Positions 20,650-29,113 of a stretch of 64,000 nucleotides of DNA are shown here, piece by piece; position 1 is the first letter of the stretch, and each line of letters opens with the position of its first letter. Source of the stretch: an uncultured Pelagibacteraceae bacterium (lineage in GTDB: Bacteria; Pseudomonadota; Alphaproteobacteria; Pelagibacterales; Pelagibacteraceae); NCBI GenBank assembly GCA_902593905.1, contig CACJKF010000001.1:310001-374000 (forward strand), written 5' to 3'. The translations under genes were made by a program, and so were the position numbers. The notes under the pieces are model-generated. The model had not been told where the DNA came from. It ran no database searches and saw only the letters and a program-made list of their open reading frames with translations.

Positions 20650-21645
20650 ATAAATTCAACATTACCAAAAAATATTTTAGCTTGGTATGATAATAGCAAA
20701 AGAGATCTACCATGGCGTGTTGGCAAAAAGTCACCTAAAAAGCTGTATTATAGACTTTTAAGTGAATTTATGTTGCAACAAACACAAGTAAAAACGGTCA
20801 TTCCTTATTTCAATAAATTTACCAAAAAATTTAAAACCTTAAAATCTTTAGCAAAAAGCAACGAAAAAGAAATTTTGAAAATGTGGGAAGGGCTTGGTTA
20901 CTACAGAAGAGCAAGAAATCTATTAGCATGCTCCAAAATTCTTGTAAAAAATTATAAATCAAAATTACCTGACACAATAAATGAAATTAAAAAACTACCA
21001 GGTGTAGGAGAATATACTGCTAATGCATTATTAAGCTTAGTACATGATAAACCAAGAATTGCTGTAGATGGAAACGTAAAAAGAGTGTTTTCAAGAAATT
21101 TAAATCAGGAGGAAATTAAGATTAATTTTGAAAAACTTATTGAGAAAAATAAAAAAAAACTTTTTGTCACTAATCGTAATGCTGATTTTGTTGAAGCTTT
21201 AATGGAATTTGGAGCATTAGTATGTAAACCAAAAGACCCAAATTGTCTTACATGCTGTTTGAATAAGAGCTGCAAGTATTTTAAATCTAATAAGAAAATT
21301 AAAAGTATTAAAAATAAAATGATTAAAAATAAAGATTATAATATTTTTTGTTATTTAAATAAAAAAAAACAAATCGCATTAACTAAAAACAGTCAGATTG
21401 GTTTTTTAAAAAATTTTAATTTGCCTGAAATAAAAGAGGCGAACGGTTTTTCAAAAAAACATAATTGGAAATTTCTTAAAAATTATAAAAACTCAATTTC
21501 AAATTTAAAATTAAATATCAATTTATATTATAAATTTTCAAACAAGATTCCACCAATGTTTAGCTGGTATTCTTTAAAAGAAAATAAAGAATTTGTTCCA
21601 AGTTTTACAAAAAAAATTTTTAGACAAGTATCGACTTTATTTTAA
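20644..21645 (+). CDS. mutY: A/G-specific adenine glycosylase MutY
   Basis: Removes adenine mispaired with 8-oxoguanine. Evidence is the N-terminal WYDNSKRDLPWR, the catalytic Glu region SEFMLQQTQVKTVIPYF, the helix-hairpin-helix LPGVGEYTANAL with VDGNV, and the four-cysteine iron-sulfur loop CKPKDPNCLTCCLNKSC (Cys-x6-Cys-x2-Cys-x5-Cys). The C-terminal recognition domain is short and divergent. I prefer ATG 20644 (MHINSTLPKN); an ATG at 20608 would place twelve hydrophobic residues inside the dciA coding sequence. Confidence 0.95.
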   Translation: MHINSTLPKNILAWYDNSKRDLPWRVGKKSPKKLYYRLLSEFMLQQTQVKTVIPYFNKFTKKFKTLKSLAKSNEKEILKMWEGLGYYRRARNLLACSKILVKNYKSKLPDTINEIKKLPGVGEYTANALLSLVHDKPRIAVDGNVKRVFSRNLNQEEIKINFEKLIEKNKKKLFVTNRNADFVEALMEFGALVCKPKDPNCLTCCLNKSCKYFKSNKKIKSIKNKMIKNKDYNIFCYLNKKKQIALTKNSQIGFLKNFNLPEIKEANGFSKKHNWKFLKNYKNSISNLKLNINLYYKFSNKIPPMFSWYSLKENKEFVPSFTKKIFRQVSTLF

Positions 21646-22778
21646 TGAAAAAAAAATTAGCGATAATAGGTGCAGGTATAGCAGGACTAACTCTAGCAAA
21701 TTTTATAAAAAAATATTCAGACCACGAATTCATGGTTTATGAAAGAGAAGAAAGTTTATCTCTTGAGGAAGGTTACGGTATTCAATTAGGAGCTAATGGA
21801 GTCAAAATTTTAAATCAAATAAATTTTAATAAAATAGATAATGAAAAAATATTTCATCCGAAAATAATTGATTTTTATAATATTCAAAATGAAAAAATAT
21901 GTGATTTAAATTTATCTAAGTTTAATAGCATAGAAGCAAAATATACAACTCTTCAAAGATCAACTTTAATCGAATTTTTAAAAGAGGATATTTACACTCA
22001 ACACTTAAGATTTGGAAAAAAGATTAAAGAAGTTTCTGAGTTAAAAGATAAAGTATTAATAAAATTTGATGACAACACTAATGATCTTGTAGATTTCGTT
22101 GTTGCTGCTGATGGAATATTTTCTAGTACAAAATCTTTTTTTGAAAGGAAAAAAATAGAGCCAAAATTTAAGAAAGCTGTAGCAGTAAGAATTATATTAA
22201 ATTCAAAATCTGATTTTAATATTAACGAGGAAAATTTAAGTCTAATGCTTGGTAGCAATAGTCATATTGTTCTTTATCCGATTAATAAAAATAAAGAGCT
22301 AAATATGGTTTGCATAATGAGATGTAAAAAATATGAACCAGAAAATATTAAACAGCTAATTCAAGAAATAGTTTTAAAACAAAACCCAAAATTAAAGAAT
22401 ATTTTTGAGAATGAAATAAAAACATGGCCTTTATATTTTACTCCAAAAATTATTCCTTCTTCTAATAAAAAGGTATTTTATATTGGAGATGCTTTTAATG
22501 GGTTTTTGCCAACACTCGCACAAGGTGCCGGACAGTCTATAGAAAGTGCTTTTGAAATATTTAATTTATTAAAAAATGATAAGCTTGATAAAGATAATAA
22601 TTATTTCGAAATTAGATCAAATAGGGCAAAAATTATAAGAAGAAGATCAAATTTTAATTTCTTTACATTTCACTTTTCAAGCAAAATTATGCAAAATATA
22701 AGAAATCTACTTTTGAAGTTTTTGGTAAAACGTAAATTTTTTGTAAAAAGATACTTAGGTAAAGTTTATAAAAATTAG
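21645..22778 (+). CDS. FAD-dependent monooxygenase of unknown substrate
   Basis: Flavoprotein of the p-hydroxybenzoate hydroxylase/UbiH fold, 377 residues. It has the N-terminal GAGIAGLTLANFIKK loop, the DG motif VVAADGIFSSTK near residue 155, and the GD motif YIGDAFNGFLPTLAQGAGQSIESA near residue 280. Similar proteins are often labelled salicylate hydroxylase or ubiquinone hydroxylase, but no substrate can be read from the sequence. The start shares a base with the mutY stop. The stop TAG interlocks with that of ccrM. Confidence 0.8.
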   Translation: MKKKLAIIGAGIAGLTLANFIKKYSDHEFMVYEREESLSLEEGYGIQLGANGVKILNQINFNKIDNEKIFHPKIIDFYNIQNEKICDLNLSKFNSIEAKYTTLQRSTLIEFLKEDIYTQHLRFGKKIKEVSELKDKVLIKFDDNTNDLVDFVVAADGIFSSTKSFFERKKIEPKFKKAVAVRIILNSKSDFNINEENLSLMLGSNSHIVLYPINKNKELNMVCIMRCKKYEPENIKQLIQEIVLKQNPKLKNIFENEIKTWPLYFTPKIIPSSNKKVFYIGDAFNGFLPTLAQGAGQSIESAFEIFNLLKNDKLDKDNNYFEIRSNRAKIIRRRSNFNFFTFHFSSKIMQNIRNLLLKFLVKRKFFVKRYLGKVYKN

Positions 22779-23848
22779 GCCTTAGTTTCGGTGATAAATT
22801 TTTGTCTCAAACTATCAATTACGACAATAGATCCATTAATATTACAGTGCCAATAAGTCCAACCATTATAGCTTTCTGCCCCCATAATTGTTGCTGCCAC
22901 TTTATGAATAGAACCTTCCGACTCTTTATATTTAATACTTCCATCAGCCATAATTTTAGCATTAATCCTCTTCTTTGGATCAAATAGAGTAGTACCGGGC
23001 TTTAATATTCCGAGTTCCACAAGAGAACCAAAAGGTATTCTTGGTTTTGATTTATTGTTTTCAATAGTATCTAAATATTCATCCTCAATTACTTTAGTTT
23101 TTTTTATTCGTTCACTAGCAGCTTTAAAATACTTTTTGTCTCTTTCTATTCCAAAATATTTTCTACCTAATTTTTTAGCAACCACTGCTGTTGTTCCAGT
23201 GCCTAAAAAAGGATCAAAGATGGCATCACCTTTGTTTGTGGTAGCTAAAATAATTCTATGTAAAAGTGCCTCTGGTTTTTGAGTAGAATGAATTTTCTTT
23301 CCATTTTTCTTAAGCCTCTCTTTTCCGTTGCAAATTGGCAATGTCCAGTCCGATCTCATCTGTAAGTCATCATTTAAGCATTTAAGTGATTGATAATTAA
23401 ACGTATATTTTGATTTCTTATTTTTTGAAGCCCAGATAAGAGTTTCATGTGCATTAGTAAATCTTGTTCCTCTAAAATTTGGCATGGGATTATTCTTTCT
23501 CCAGATGACATCATTAAGCAACCAGTAATCTAAATTTTGTAAGTGATAACCTAGACGAAAAATATTATGATAAGATCCTATTACCCAAATACTTCCATTA
23601 TCTTTTAGAATTCTTTTACACTCATTAAGCCAAGCAATGCAGAATTCATCGTAATGTTTGAAACTATTAAATTGATCCCACTTATCATTTACACCATTCA
23701 CTTTGCTTGCATCAGGCCGAGTCAATTTTGCACCAATTTGCATGTTGTACGGAGGGTCAGCAAAAACCAAATCGAAGGACTTATCAGGAATTTTTTTTAT
23801 TTCCTTTAAGCAATCACCGTTAACAATTTGATTAGAAAATTTTGACAT
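22775..23848 (-). CDS. ccrM: Cell-cycle DNA adenine methyltransferase CcrM (GANTC)
   Basis: N6-adenine methyltransferase of the beta class. The catalytic FADPPYNMQ motif (DPPY) comes first and the SAM-binding FDPFLGTGTTAVVAKKLGRKYFGIE comes later. The C-terminal extension (about residues 270-357, with KIMADGSIKY and NGWTYWHC) is the extra domain typical of alphaproteobacterial CcrM, which methylates GANTC. I use ATG 23848 (MSKFSNQ, 357 residues); an in-frame TTG at 23860 would lie within the putative promoter hairpin. CcrM is solitary here, with no restriction enzyme nearby. Confidence 0.94.
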   Translation of the reverse strand: MSKFSNQIVNGDCLKEIKKIPDKSFDLVFADPPYNMQIGAKLTRPDASKVNGVNDKWDQFNSFKHYDEFCIAWLNECKRILKDNGSIWVIGSYHNIFRLGYHLQNLDYWLLNDVIWRKNNPMPNFRGTRFTNAHETLIWASKNKKSKYTFNYQSLKCLNDDLQMRSDWTLPICNGKERLKKNGKKIHSTQKPEALLHRIILATTNKGDAIFDPFLGTGTTAVVAKKLGRKYFGIERDKKYFKAASERIKKTKVIEDEYLDTIENNKSKPRIPFGSLVELGILKPGTTLFDPKKRINAKIMADGSIKYKESEGSIHKVAATIMGAESYNGWTYWHCNINGSIVVIDSLRQKFITETKA

Positions 23849-23853
23849 TTTTA

Positions 23854-23907
23854 GATTCAACTCTAAATTGAATCCGAGGTCAAACCATTTTAAAAAAAAA
23901 ATGAGTC
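23854..23907 (-). promoter_or_regulatory. Candidate ccrM promoter with three GANTC sites and an inverted repeat
   Basis: Three GANTC sites lie within 54 bases upstream of ccrM, at 23854, 23870 and 23903. The first two form a perfect inverted repeat (arms 23854-23860 and 23868-23874, 7-base loop). On the minus strand TTGACC (23878-23883), a 17-base spacer and TTGAAT (23855-23860) make a promoter-like pair whose -10 box overlaps a GANTC site. Methylation by CcrM could therefore control its own gene, as described for Caulobacter ccrM. This is inferred from pattern only. Confidence 0.5.
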
Positions 23908-23925
23908 TTCTTGTGCTTTATATTC

Positions 23926-24495
23926 CTAAAGAGACAATATCTTGTATACTGGTTTAAAACCTTTTCTGTGGTGTGAAGTTACTCCAAATCTTTTTAAACC
24001 TTCTAAGTGAGCTTTAGTGCCATAACCAAAATTTTTCTCCCAAGCATATTTAGTAAATTTTTCTGATAATTTAATCATAATTTTATCTCTATAAACTTTA
24101 GCAACTATTGAAGCTGCGCTAATAACTTTAAATTTCTCATCACCATTTATGATTGTTTTACAATTCTTTAAACCTTTAGGAGCAAAATTCCCATCGATTA
24201 AAGTTAATCCTGGGTTTATGGCAAGTCTACCGATTGCTCTTTTCATAGAAAGGAGTGACGCTTGTAGAATATTTAAACTTAAAATTTCCTCAACCGAGGC
24301 AGTTCCAATCGCATAATATGAATTTTTTTTAATATGTTTGCAAATTTCCTCCCTTTTTTTAAATGTAATTTTTTTTGAATCTTTCAAAATTTTTAAGTTT
24401 ATGCCTTCTTTAAATATTACAGCTGCAGAAACTACTGGACCAGCCAGACATCCTCTTCCAACTTCATCAACTCCTGCTGTAATTAATCTTTTCAA
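23926..24495 (-). CDS. rnhB: Ribonuclease HII
   Basis: Cleaves RNA embedded in DNA, including single ribonucleotides. The 189-residue protein has the first catalytic acids in GVDEVGRGCLAGPVVSAAV, the third in LIDGNFAP, and SIVAKVYRDKIM with the last Asp. The C-terminal GYGTKAHLEGLKRFGVTSHHRKGF is typical. The start is next to the UDG stop, so the two repair genes form one unit. With rnhA at 8174 the cell keeps both RNase H types. Confidence 0.97.
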   Translation of the reverse strand: MKRLITAGVDEVGRGCLAGPVVSAAVIFKEGINLKILKDSKKITFKKREEICKHIKKNSYYAIGTASVEEILSLNILQASLLSMKRAIGRLAINPGLTLIDGNFAPKGLKNCKTIINGDEKFKVISAASIVAKVYRDKIMIKLSEKFTKYAWEKNFGYGTKAHLEGLKRFGVTSHHRKGFKPVYKILSL

Positions 24496-25188
24496 TTAAA
24501 TTTTTAAGTAAGCTTTTTTATCTCTAATCATTTTTAAGTCAATCCAAGCCATTTTTTTTTGAGCCGGTTGCCTCATTAAAAAGGCCGGGTGAAATGTTAT
24601 AATTACCGATGTTTTAAAATTTCCAAATTTCTTTTCAATCCACTTGCCCCTCATTTTAGAAATTACTGTATGGTTTCCAATCAACGCATTCATTGCAGTG
24701 CTACCAAGCAGCACTAATATTTTTGGCTCAATAATTTCTATATGTTTTGTAATAAAGGGTAGGTATCTATTAATTTCCTTCTCTGTTGGCCGTCTATTTT
24801 CAGGTGGTCTAAAATTAACTATATTTGAAATGTAAACTTTTTTTCTATCTAATTCGATTGAAGTCAACATTTTATCTAATAAAGCTCCTGCTCGACCTAC
24901 AAACGGCACCCCCTCTTGATCTTCATTAGCTCCAGGGGCCTCGCCTATGAGCATGATCTTAGATTTTGGGTTTCCATCACTAAATACTATGTTCTTAGCT
25001 TGTTTTTTTAAATCACAATTTTTTTGAATCATTATCGACTTTTTTAATGCTTCTAAGTTTTTAGATTTATCCTCTGATATTTCAAAATTTTCTTTTCTAT
25101 ATCTGTTAATTGCCTTATTATTAAAGATCAAATTATGATTAATAAAATTGTAATATTTAATTAGTTTTACCGAATTTTTTTTTAGCAT
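24496..25188 (-). CDS. Family-4-type uracil-DNA glycosylase with a mostly lost Fe-S site
   Basis: Removes uracil from DNA. Motif A GEAPGANEDQEG (about residues 82-93), VPFVGRAGALLDKML, NFRPPENRRPTEKEI and the HPAFLMRQPAQKK motif place it in the family-4 (UDGa) group; an N-terminal extension with KYYNFI is usual for Alphaproteobacteria. Of the four iron-sulfur cysteines known in family 4, only one (Cys58) remains. The others align with Gln55, Phe126 and Tyr142. The catalytic motifs look intact. The start codon lies 3 bases from that of the divergent TPR gene. Confidence 0.88.
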   Translation of the reverse strand: MLKKNSVKLIKYYNFINHNLIFNNKAINRYRKENFEISEDKSKNLEALKKSIMIQKNCDLKKQAKNIVFSDGNPKSKIMLIGEAPGANEDQEGVPFVGRAGALLDKMLTSIELDRKKVYISNIVNFRPPENRRPTEKEINRYLPFITKHIEIIEPKILVLLGSTAMNALIGNHTVISKMRGKWIEKKFGNFKTSVIITFHPAFLMRQPAQKKMAWIDLKMIRDKKAYLKI

Positions 25189-25191
25189 TTT

Positions 25192-26892
25192 ATGTTTTAT
25201 TTTAAAATAATCTTAAAGACTACAGCTCTTATATCATTTGTCATTATTTTAATTTTTTTTTCCACACTTCAAGCCAAAAACTTTGATAAATTTGATAAAG
25301 CAGAAAGTATTTCTAATTATTTCTCAGGAATATTATTACTAAATCAAAGTAAGTACAACGAGTCTTTAAAATATTTAAAAAAACTAGAGGGTTTAGAGAG
25401 AAGTCATAATCTTTATTCGTCTAAATATCTATATTCTTTAATTAATTCTGGAAATTTTAATCTTGCGATAAATTATGTGAAAAAATTAGAAAGAGACAAA
25501 AAAAGTAGCTTTGAAACAGACTTAATTTTAGGAATATATTATTTTAAAAATTCAAAATTTGATATTTCAAAAAAATTTTTTCTTAAAGCTATAAAAAGAA
25601 ATTCAAGATCGATATTAGATTACTATGTGGCTGAGTCATTATACTTATGGTCAAATTTAAATAATCTAAACCTAGAACAGGCTTTACTAGAAATAAATCA
25701 GTTAGACAATAGATTTGAAAACTTGAAAAATATACAAACAGTTTTTTTGAGCTGTTTTTTTAAAAATAACGAAACCGAGGAACTTTTTGATAAATTAATA
25801 AACAATCCCAAAACTGACTTCTCTAGATATAATTTCTTCTATGCAAAATATTTAGTGAGTGTTGATAAAACTAGCAAAGCAAAAAAAATTATTTCAAATT
25901 CTTTAAAAAAAAACCCAAGAAATTTATTACTTAATCAATTAGCTATAGATTTAAAAAAAATGGATAGTAATTTTGATTTTGAGTGTAAAAAAAAACAACA
26001 TGTTGCAGCAGAAATAATTTATATAGCTGCAAATGCTTTATCTTCACAATCAATTTTTCCATTATCAAATTTCTATATTAATTTATCAAAATATCTCAAT
26101 AGTGATTTTCACGCTTTTGATACGCTCCTAGCCGAAAATTATTATAAGATTGATGATTTTAAAAATGCAAAAATAATTTACAGAAAGTTAATAAAACATG
26201 GAGATGCTTTTAAGTGGTATTCAAATAAACAAATTTCAAGAATATTAATTTTGGAGAAAAAAAAAGATAAGTCTCTTGAATTATTAAGAAAATCTTTTAA
26301 TGAACTTCCTAATAAAGGTGTTTATGAAACTTTTGATTATGCAGAATTTTTAAAAAATAATGAAAAATTTGAAGAAAGCATAAAACATTATACTGATATT
26401 TTGAATAAAATTGAAAAAACACATCCCTTATATCCCGATGCAACAGATAGTAGAGGAGTCTCCTTTGAAAGAATCGGAAAATGGAATGAAGCTGAGAAAG
26501 ATCTTATTTCTTCATTAAAAGCCAATCCAAATCAAGCTTATGTAATTAATTATCTCGCGTACTCTTGGATTGAAAAAGGATTAAAAATAGAAAAAGCTCT
26601 TCAGATGCTAGAAAGAGCCAATAGATTGAAAACTAATGATCCTTACATAATAGATTCACTTGGTTGGGCTTTGTTTAAGTTGAAAAAATATAAAGAGTCA
26701 AAAGAATATCTTCAACAAGCTTTAAGTTTGATGCCAGCGGACCCTATTGTTAATGATCATTTTGGAGACGTTCTATGGAAGAACGGAAATGAAATTCAAG
26801 CTAGATATTACTGGAATTATGTTTTGAAGCTTGAGGATGTAGATAAAGATTTAAAAATCAAAATAAAAGAAAAATTAATAAAAGGCCTATAA
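25192..26892 (+). CDS. Exported or membrane-anchored TPR protein
   Basis: The 566-residue protein starts with a hydrophobic helix (about residues 6-27, TTALISFVIILIFFSTL) followed by QAKNF, a signal peptide or anchor. The rest is helical repeats. Clear tetratricopeptide repeats lie at the C-terminus (about residues 410-550), including SRGVSFERIGKWNEAEKDL and DSLGWALFKLKKYKES. Such proteins mediate protein contacts, often in envelope assembly; a specific role is unknown. It precedes ispE by 2 bases, a pairing found in other Alphaproteobacteria. Confidence 0.82.
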   Translation: MFYFKIILKTTALISFVIILIFFSTLQAKNFDKFDKAESISNYFSGILLLNQSKYNESLKYLKKLEGLERSHNLYSSKYLYSLINSGNFNLAINYVKKLERDKKSSFETDLILGIYYFKNSKFDISKKFFLKAIKRNSRSILDYYVAESLYLWSNLNNLNLEQALLEINQLDNRFENLKNIQTVFLSCFFKNNETEELFDKLINNPKTDFSRYNFFYAKYLVSVDKTSKAKKIISNSLKKNPRNLLLNQLAIDLKKMDSNFDFECKKKQHVAAEIIYIAANALSSQSIFPLSNFYINLSKYLNSDFHAFDTLLAENYYKIDDFKNAKIIYRKLIKHGDAFKWYSNKQISRILILEKKKDKSLELLRKSFNELPNKGVYETFDYAEFLKNNEKFEESIKHYTDILNKIEKTHPLYPDATDSRGVSFERIGKWNEAEKDLISSLKANPNQAYVINYLAYSWIEKGLKIEKALQMLERANRLKTNDPYIIDSLGWALFKLKKYKESKEYLQQALSLMPADPIVNDHFGDVLWKNGNEIQARYYWNYVLKLEDVDKDLKIKIKEKLIKGL

Positions 26893-26894
26893 AA

Positions 26895-27734
26895 ATGGTC
26901 ATAAAATCTTTTGCCAAAATTAATCTATCTCTATTAGTTAAAAAAAAATTACCCAATGGGCTTCATGACCTTGAAACTTTGTTCTGTATGATAAATCTAT
27001 TTGACATTATAAATATAGAAAAGATAAAAAATGGAAAAAAAGATAAAGTAACTTTTATTGGTCCATACTCCAGATATGTAAAAAATTCCAACAATTCAAT
27101 TATTAAAGTCTTAAGAATATTAAGAAGAAGAAAACTCGTTACTGATTACTATTCTGTAAAAGTAAACAAAAAAATTCCAGTATTTGCAGGTTTTGGAGGA
27201 GGAACAAGCAATGCATTTGCAGTCATGAAATTCATGACAAAAAAAAGAATTAAAATAAAAATTCTTAATGAATTAATTAAAGGTATTGGCTCTGATCTAA
27301 GGCTTTTTTTTTATAATCTAGGATATTTACAAAATCTAAAAAAAGTTGTTAAATTGGGAGGGGAGCACAAGCTCAATTTTTTGATTGTTTATCCAAACAT
27401 TATATGTTCAACAAAAAGAATTTTTTCTAGTGTAAAAAAAACTTCAAAAAAGAAAGCTTTTAAAAAAAACACCTTTAAAAATAAAGAAAGTTTCATGAAT
27501 TTCGTGATCAATTCTAATAACGACTTACAATCAATTGTTGAAAAAAGATATCCAGTTATTCAAAACTTACTTAGAGATATTTACAAAGCAAAGGGCTGCT
27601 ATGCATCAAGATTAACAGGCTCAGGTTCTGGTTGCTTCGGTTTATTCCAAAATCAAAAATGTTCAAAAGTCGCACTTAGAGTATTAAGAAAAAAGTACCC
27701 TAAATTTTGGTTTTCAATTGCAAAAACTATTTAA
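26895..27734 (+). CDS. ispE: 4-diphosphocytidyl-2-C-methyl-D-erythritol kinase IspE
   Basis: GHMP kinase of the MEP pathway, phosphorylating CDP-methylerythritol. It begins KSFAKINLSL, containing the catalytic Lys, has NGLHDLETLF, the ATP loop FAGFGGGTSNAFAVM (the family consensus is GLGGGSSNAA), the catalytic Asp in GSDLRLFF, and the C-terminal LTGSGSGCFGLF. The 279 residues are normal. It is Lys-rich and divergent, but all motifs are kept. It supplies the pathway that IspH finishes. Confidence 0.94.
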   Translation: MVIKSFAKINLSLLVKKKLPNGLHDLETLFCMINLFDIINIEKIKNGKKDKVTFIGPYSRYVKNSNNSIIKVLRILRRRKLVTDYYSVKVNKKIPVFAGFGGGTSNAFAVMKFMTKKRIKIKILNELIKGIGSDLRLFFYNLGYLQNLKKVVKLGGEHKLNFLIVYPNIICSTKRIFSSVKKTSKKKAFKKNTFKNKESFMNFVINSNNDLQSIVEKRYPVIQNLLRDIYKAKGCYASRLTGSGSGCFGLFQNQKCSKVALRVLRKKYPKFWFSIAKTI

Positions 27735-27747
27735 ATTTATCTATATA
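27718..27747 (+). promoter_or_regulatory. Candidate promoter of tRNA-Gln / cca
   Basis: TTGCAA at 27718-27723, an 18-base spacer, and TATATA at 27742-27747 lie at the end of ispE and upstream of the tRNA. The predicted start of transcription would be about 15 bases before the mature tRNA. The composition is AT-rich, so chance is not excluded. Confidence 0.3.
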
Positions 27748-27769
27748 TGATATACCAGTCATTTATAAT

Positions 27770-27843
27770 TGGGGCATAGCCAAGCGGTAAGGCAGCGGTT
27801 TTTGATACCGCCATCCTAGGTTCGAATCCTAGTGCCCCAGCCA
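27770..27843 (+). tRNA. tRNA-Gln (anticodon UUG)
   Basis: A 74-base cloverleaf: acceptor TGGGGCA pairs with TGCCCCA, followed by G and an encoded CCA. The D arm has AGCGGTAAGGC, the anticodon arm CGGTTTTTGATACCG carries TTG in its seven-base loop, and the T arm has CTAGGTTCGAATCCTAG. Encoded CCA means it does not need the CCA-adding enzyme for maturation. The cca gene begins 7 bases downstream, so both probably come from one transcript. Confidence 0.96.
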
Positions 27844-27850
27844 AAGATTT

Positions 27851-29113
27851 ATGCTTAATCAATGTTTAAATTTTTTACAATATATTAAAAATTTAATTTA
27901 TCCTTTTTATAGAAATAAAGATTTAAAATTTATATTCAAAAAATTACAAGAAGATGCTCCAGAAGATGTAATAACTGCTAGATTTGTAGGTGGATGTGTA
28001 AGGAAATATCTTTCAAATGAAAAAATAGATGACATTGATATTGCAACTATTTTAACTACAGATCAAATCAAAGAGAAATTTAAAAACACAAAATTAAAGG
28101 TAATTGATACGGGAGTTAAACATGGAACTGTGACCATATTATATAAAAATTATAAAGTCGAACTAACAACTTTACGAAAAGATATAAAAACAGACGGCAG
28201 ACATGCGGAGATAGAGTATACAGATGATTGGAAACAAGACTCTGAAAGAAGAGATTTTACTATAAATGCAATTTATTTAGATATAAATGGAAAAATTTTT
28301 GACCCGCAAATGGGAAAAAATGACCTTAAAAATAATAATGTCAAATTTATCGGTGATCCCCAAAAAAGAATAGAGGAAGATTATTTGCGAATTATTAGAT
28401 TCGTAAGATTTAAAATTATGTATGATATTTCCGTAGAGCAAACGACAAGCGAAGCAATTAAACAAAATTTAGATGGAATTAAAAAAATTTCAAAAGAGAG
28501 GATACTAATTGAATTACTTAAAATTTTAAATCTTAAAAATTTTTTAAAGATTAATCAAAGCAGCAATTTGAGAGAAATATTTTTAATGATATTCCCTGAA
28601 TTTTTATACCTTAATAGATTAGAACGACTTAAAAAAGTTTATAAGCAATCAGAATTAAACAGGGATATTATACTTGGAGTATTGTTAATTGATGAAAAAG
28701 ACAATCACGAATATTTTTCACATAAGTATAACGTATCTAATAAGATTAGATGGAATCTAGATAAATATAAAAAAGATTTAACAAATATCAATAATGATAA
28801 AGATTTTTTTGAAAATAATTTAGCTAAAAATATCTATTTAAATGGAAAAAATCATCTGATTGCACTTAATTTAATTTATTTTTCGATGAATACTAAAATT
28901 AAGATTAATGATTTTCTAACAATTTTGAACAAAATTTTAAAAACCAAAGTTCCTGTGTTTCCAATAGATGGAGAATTTTTAAAACAAAAGGGTTTACGAG
29001 AAGGGCAATCTCTAGGAAATATTTTAAAGACATTAGAAAAAGAGTGGATGAATAATAATTTTAAAATTTCAAATAAAAAAATAGAGGAGATTATTCAAAT
29101 TAATCTTAATTAG
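27851..29113 (+). CDS. cca: CCA tRNA nucleotidyltransferase / poly(A) polymerase family (class II)
   Basis: Adds or repairs the 3' CCA of tRNAs. The 420-residue protein has the nucleotidyltransferase core RFVGGCVRKYLSNEKIDDIDIAT, with the DxD metal site, then GVKHGTVTILY and the template-like ERRDFTINAIYLD. IEEDYLRIIRFVRF is typical of the head domain. The C-terminal half is divergent and low in complexity. A poly(A) polymerase of the same family cannot be separated by eye, but alphaproteobacterial members are usually CCA-adding. It ends convergent with greA. Confidence 0.9.
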   Translation: MLNQCLNFLQYIKNLIYPFYRNKDLKFIFKKLQEDAPEDVITARFVGGCVRKYLSNEKIDDIDIATILTTDQIKEKFKNTKLKVIDTGVKHGTVTILYKNYKVELTTLRKDIKTDGRHAEIEYTDDWKQDSERRDFTINAIYLDINGKIFDPQMGKNDLKNNNVKFIGDPQKRIEEDYLRIIRFVRFKIMYDISVEQTTSEAIKQNLDGIKKISKERILIELLKILNLKNFLKINQSSNLREIFLMIFPEFLYLNRLERLKKVYKQSELNRDIILGVLLIDEKDNHEYFSHKYNVSNKIRWNLDKYKKDLTNINNDKDFFENNLAKNIYLNGKNHLIALNLIYFSMNTKIKINDFLTILNKILKTKVPVFPIDGEFLKQKGLREGQSLGNILKTLEKEWMNNNFKISNKKIEEIIQINLN

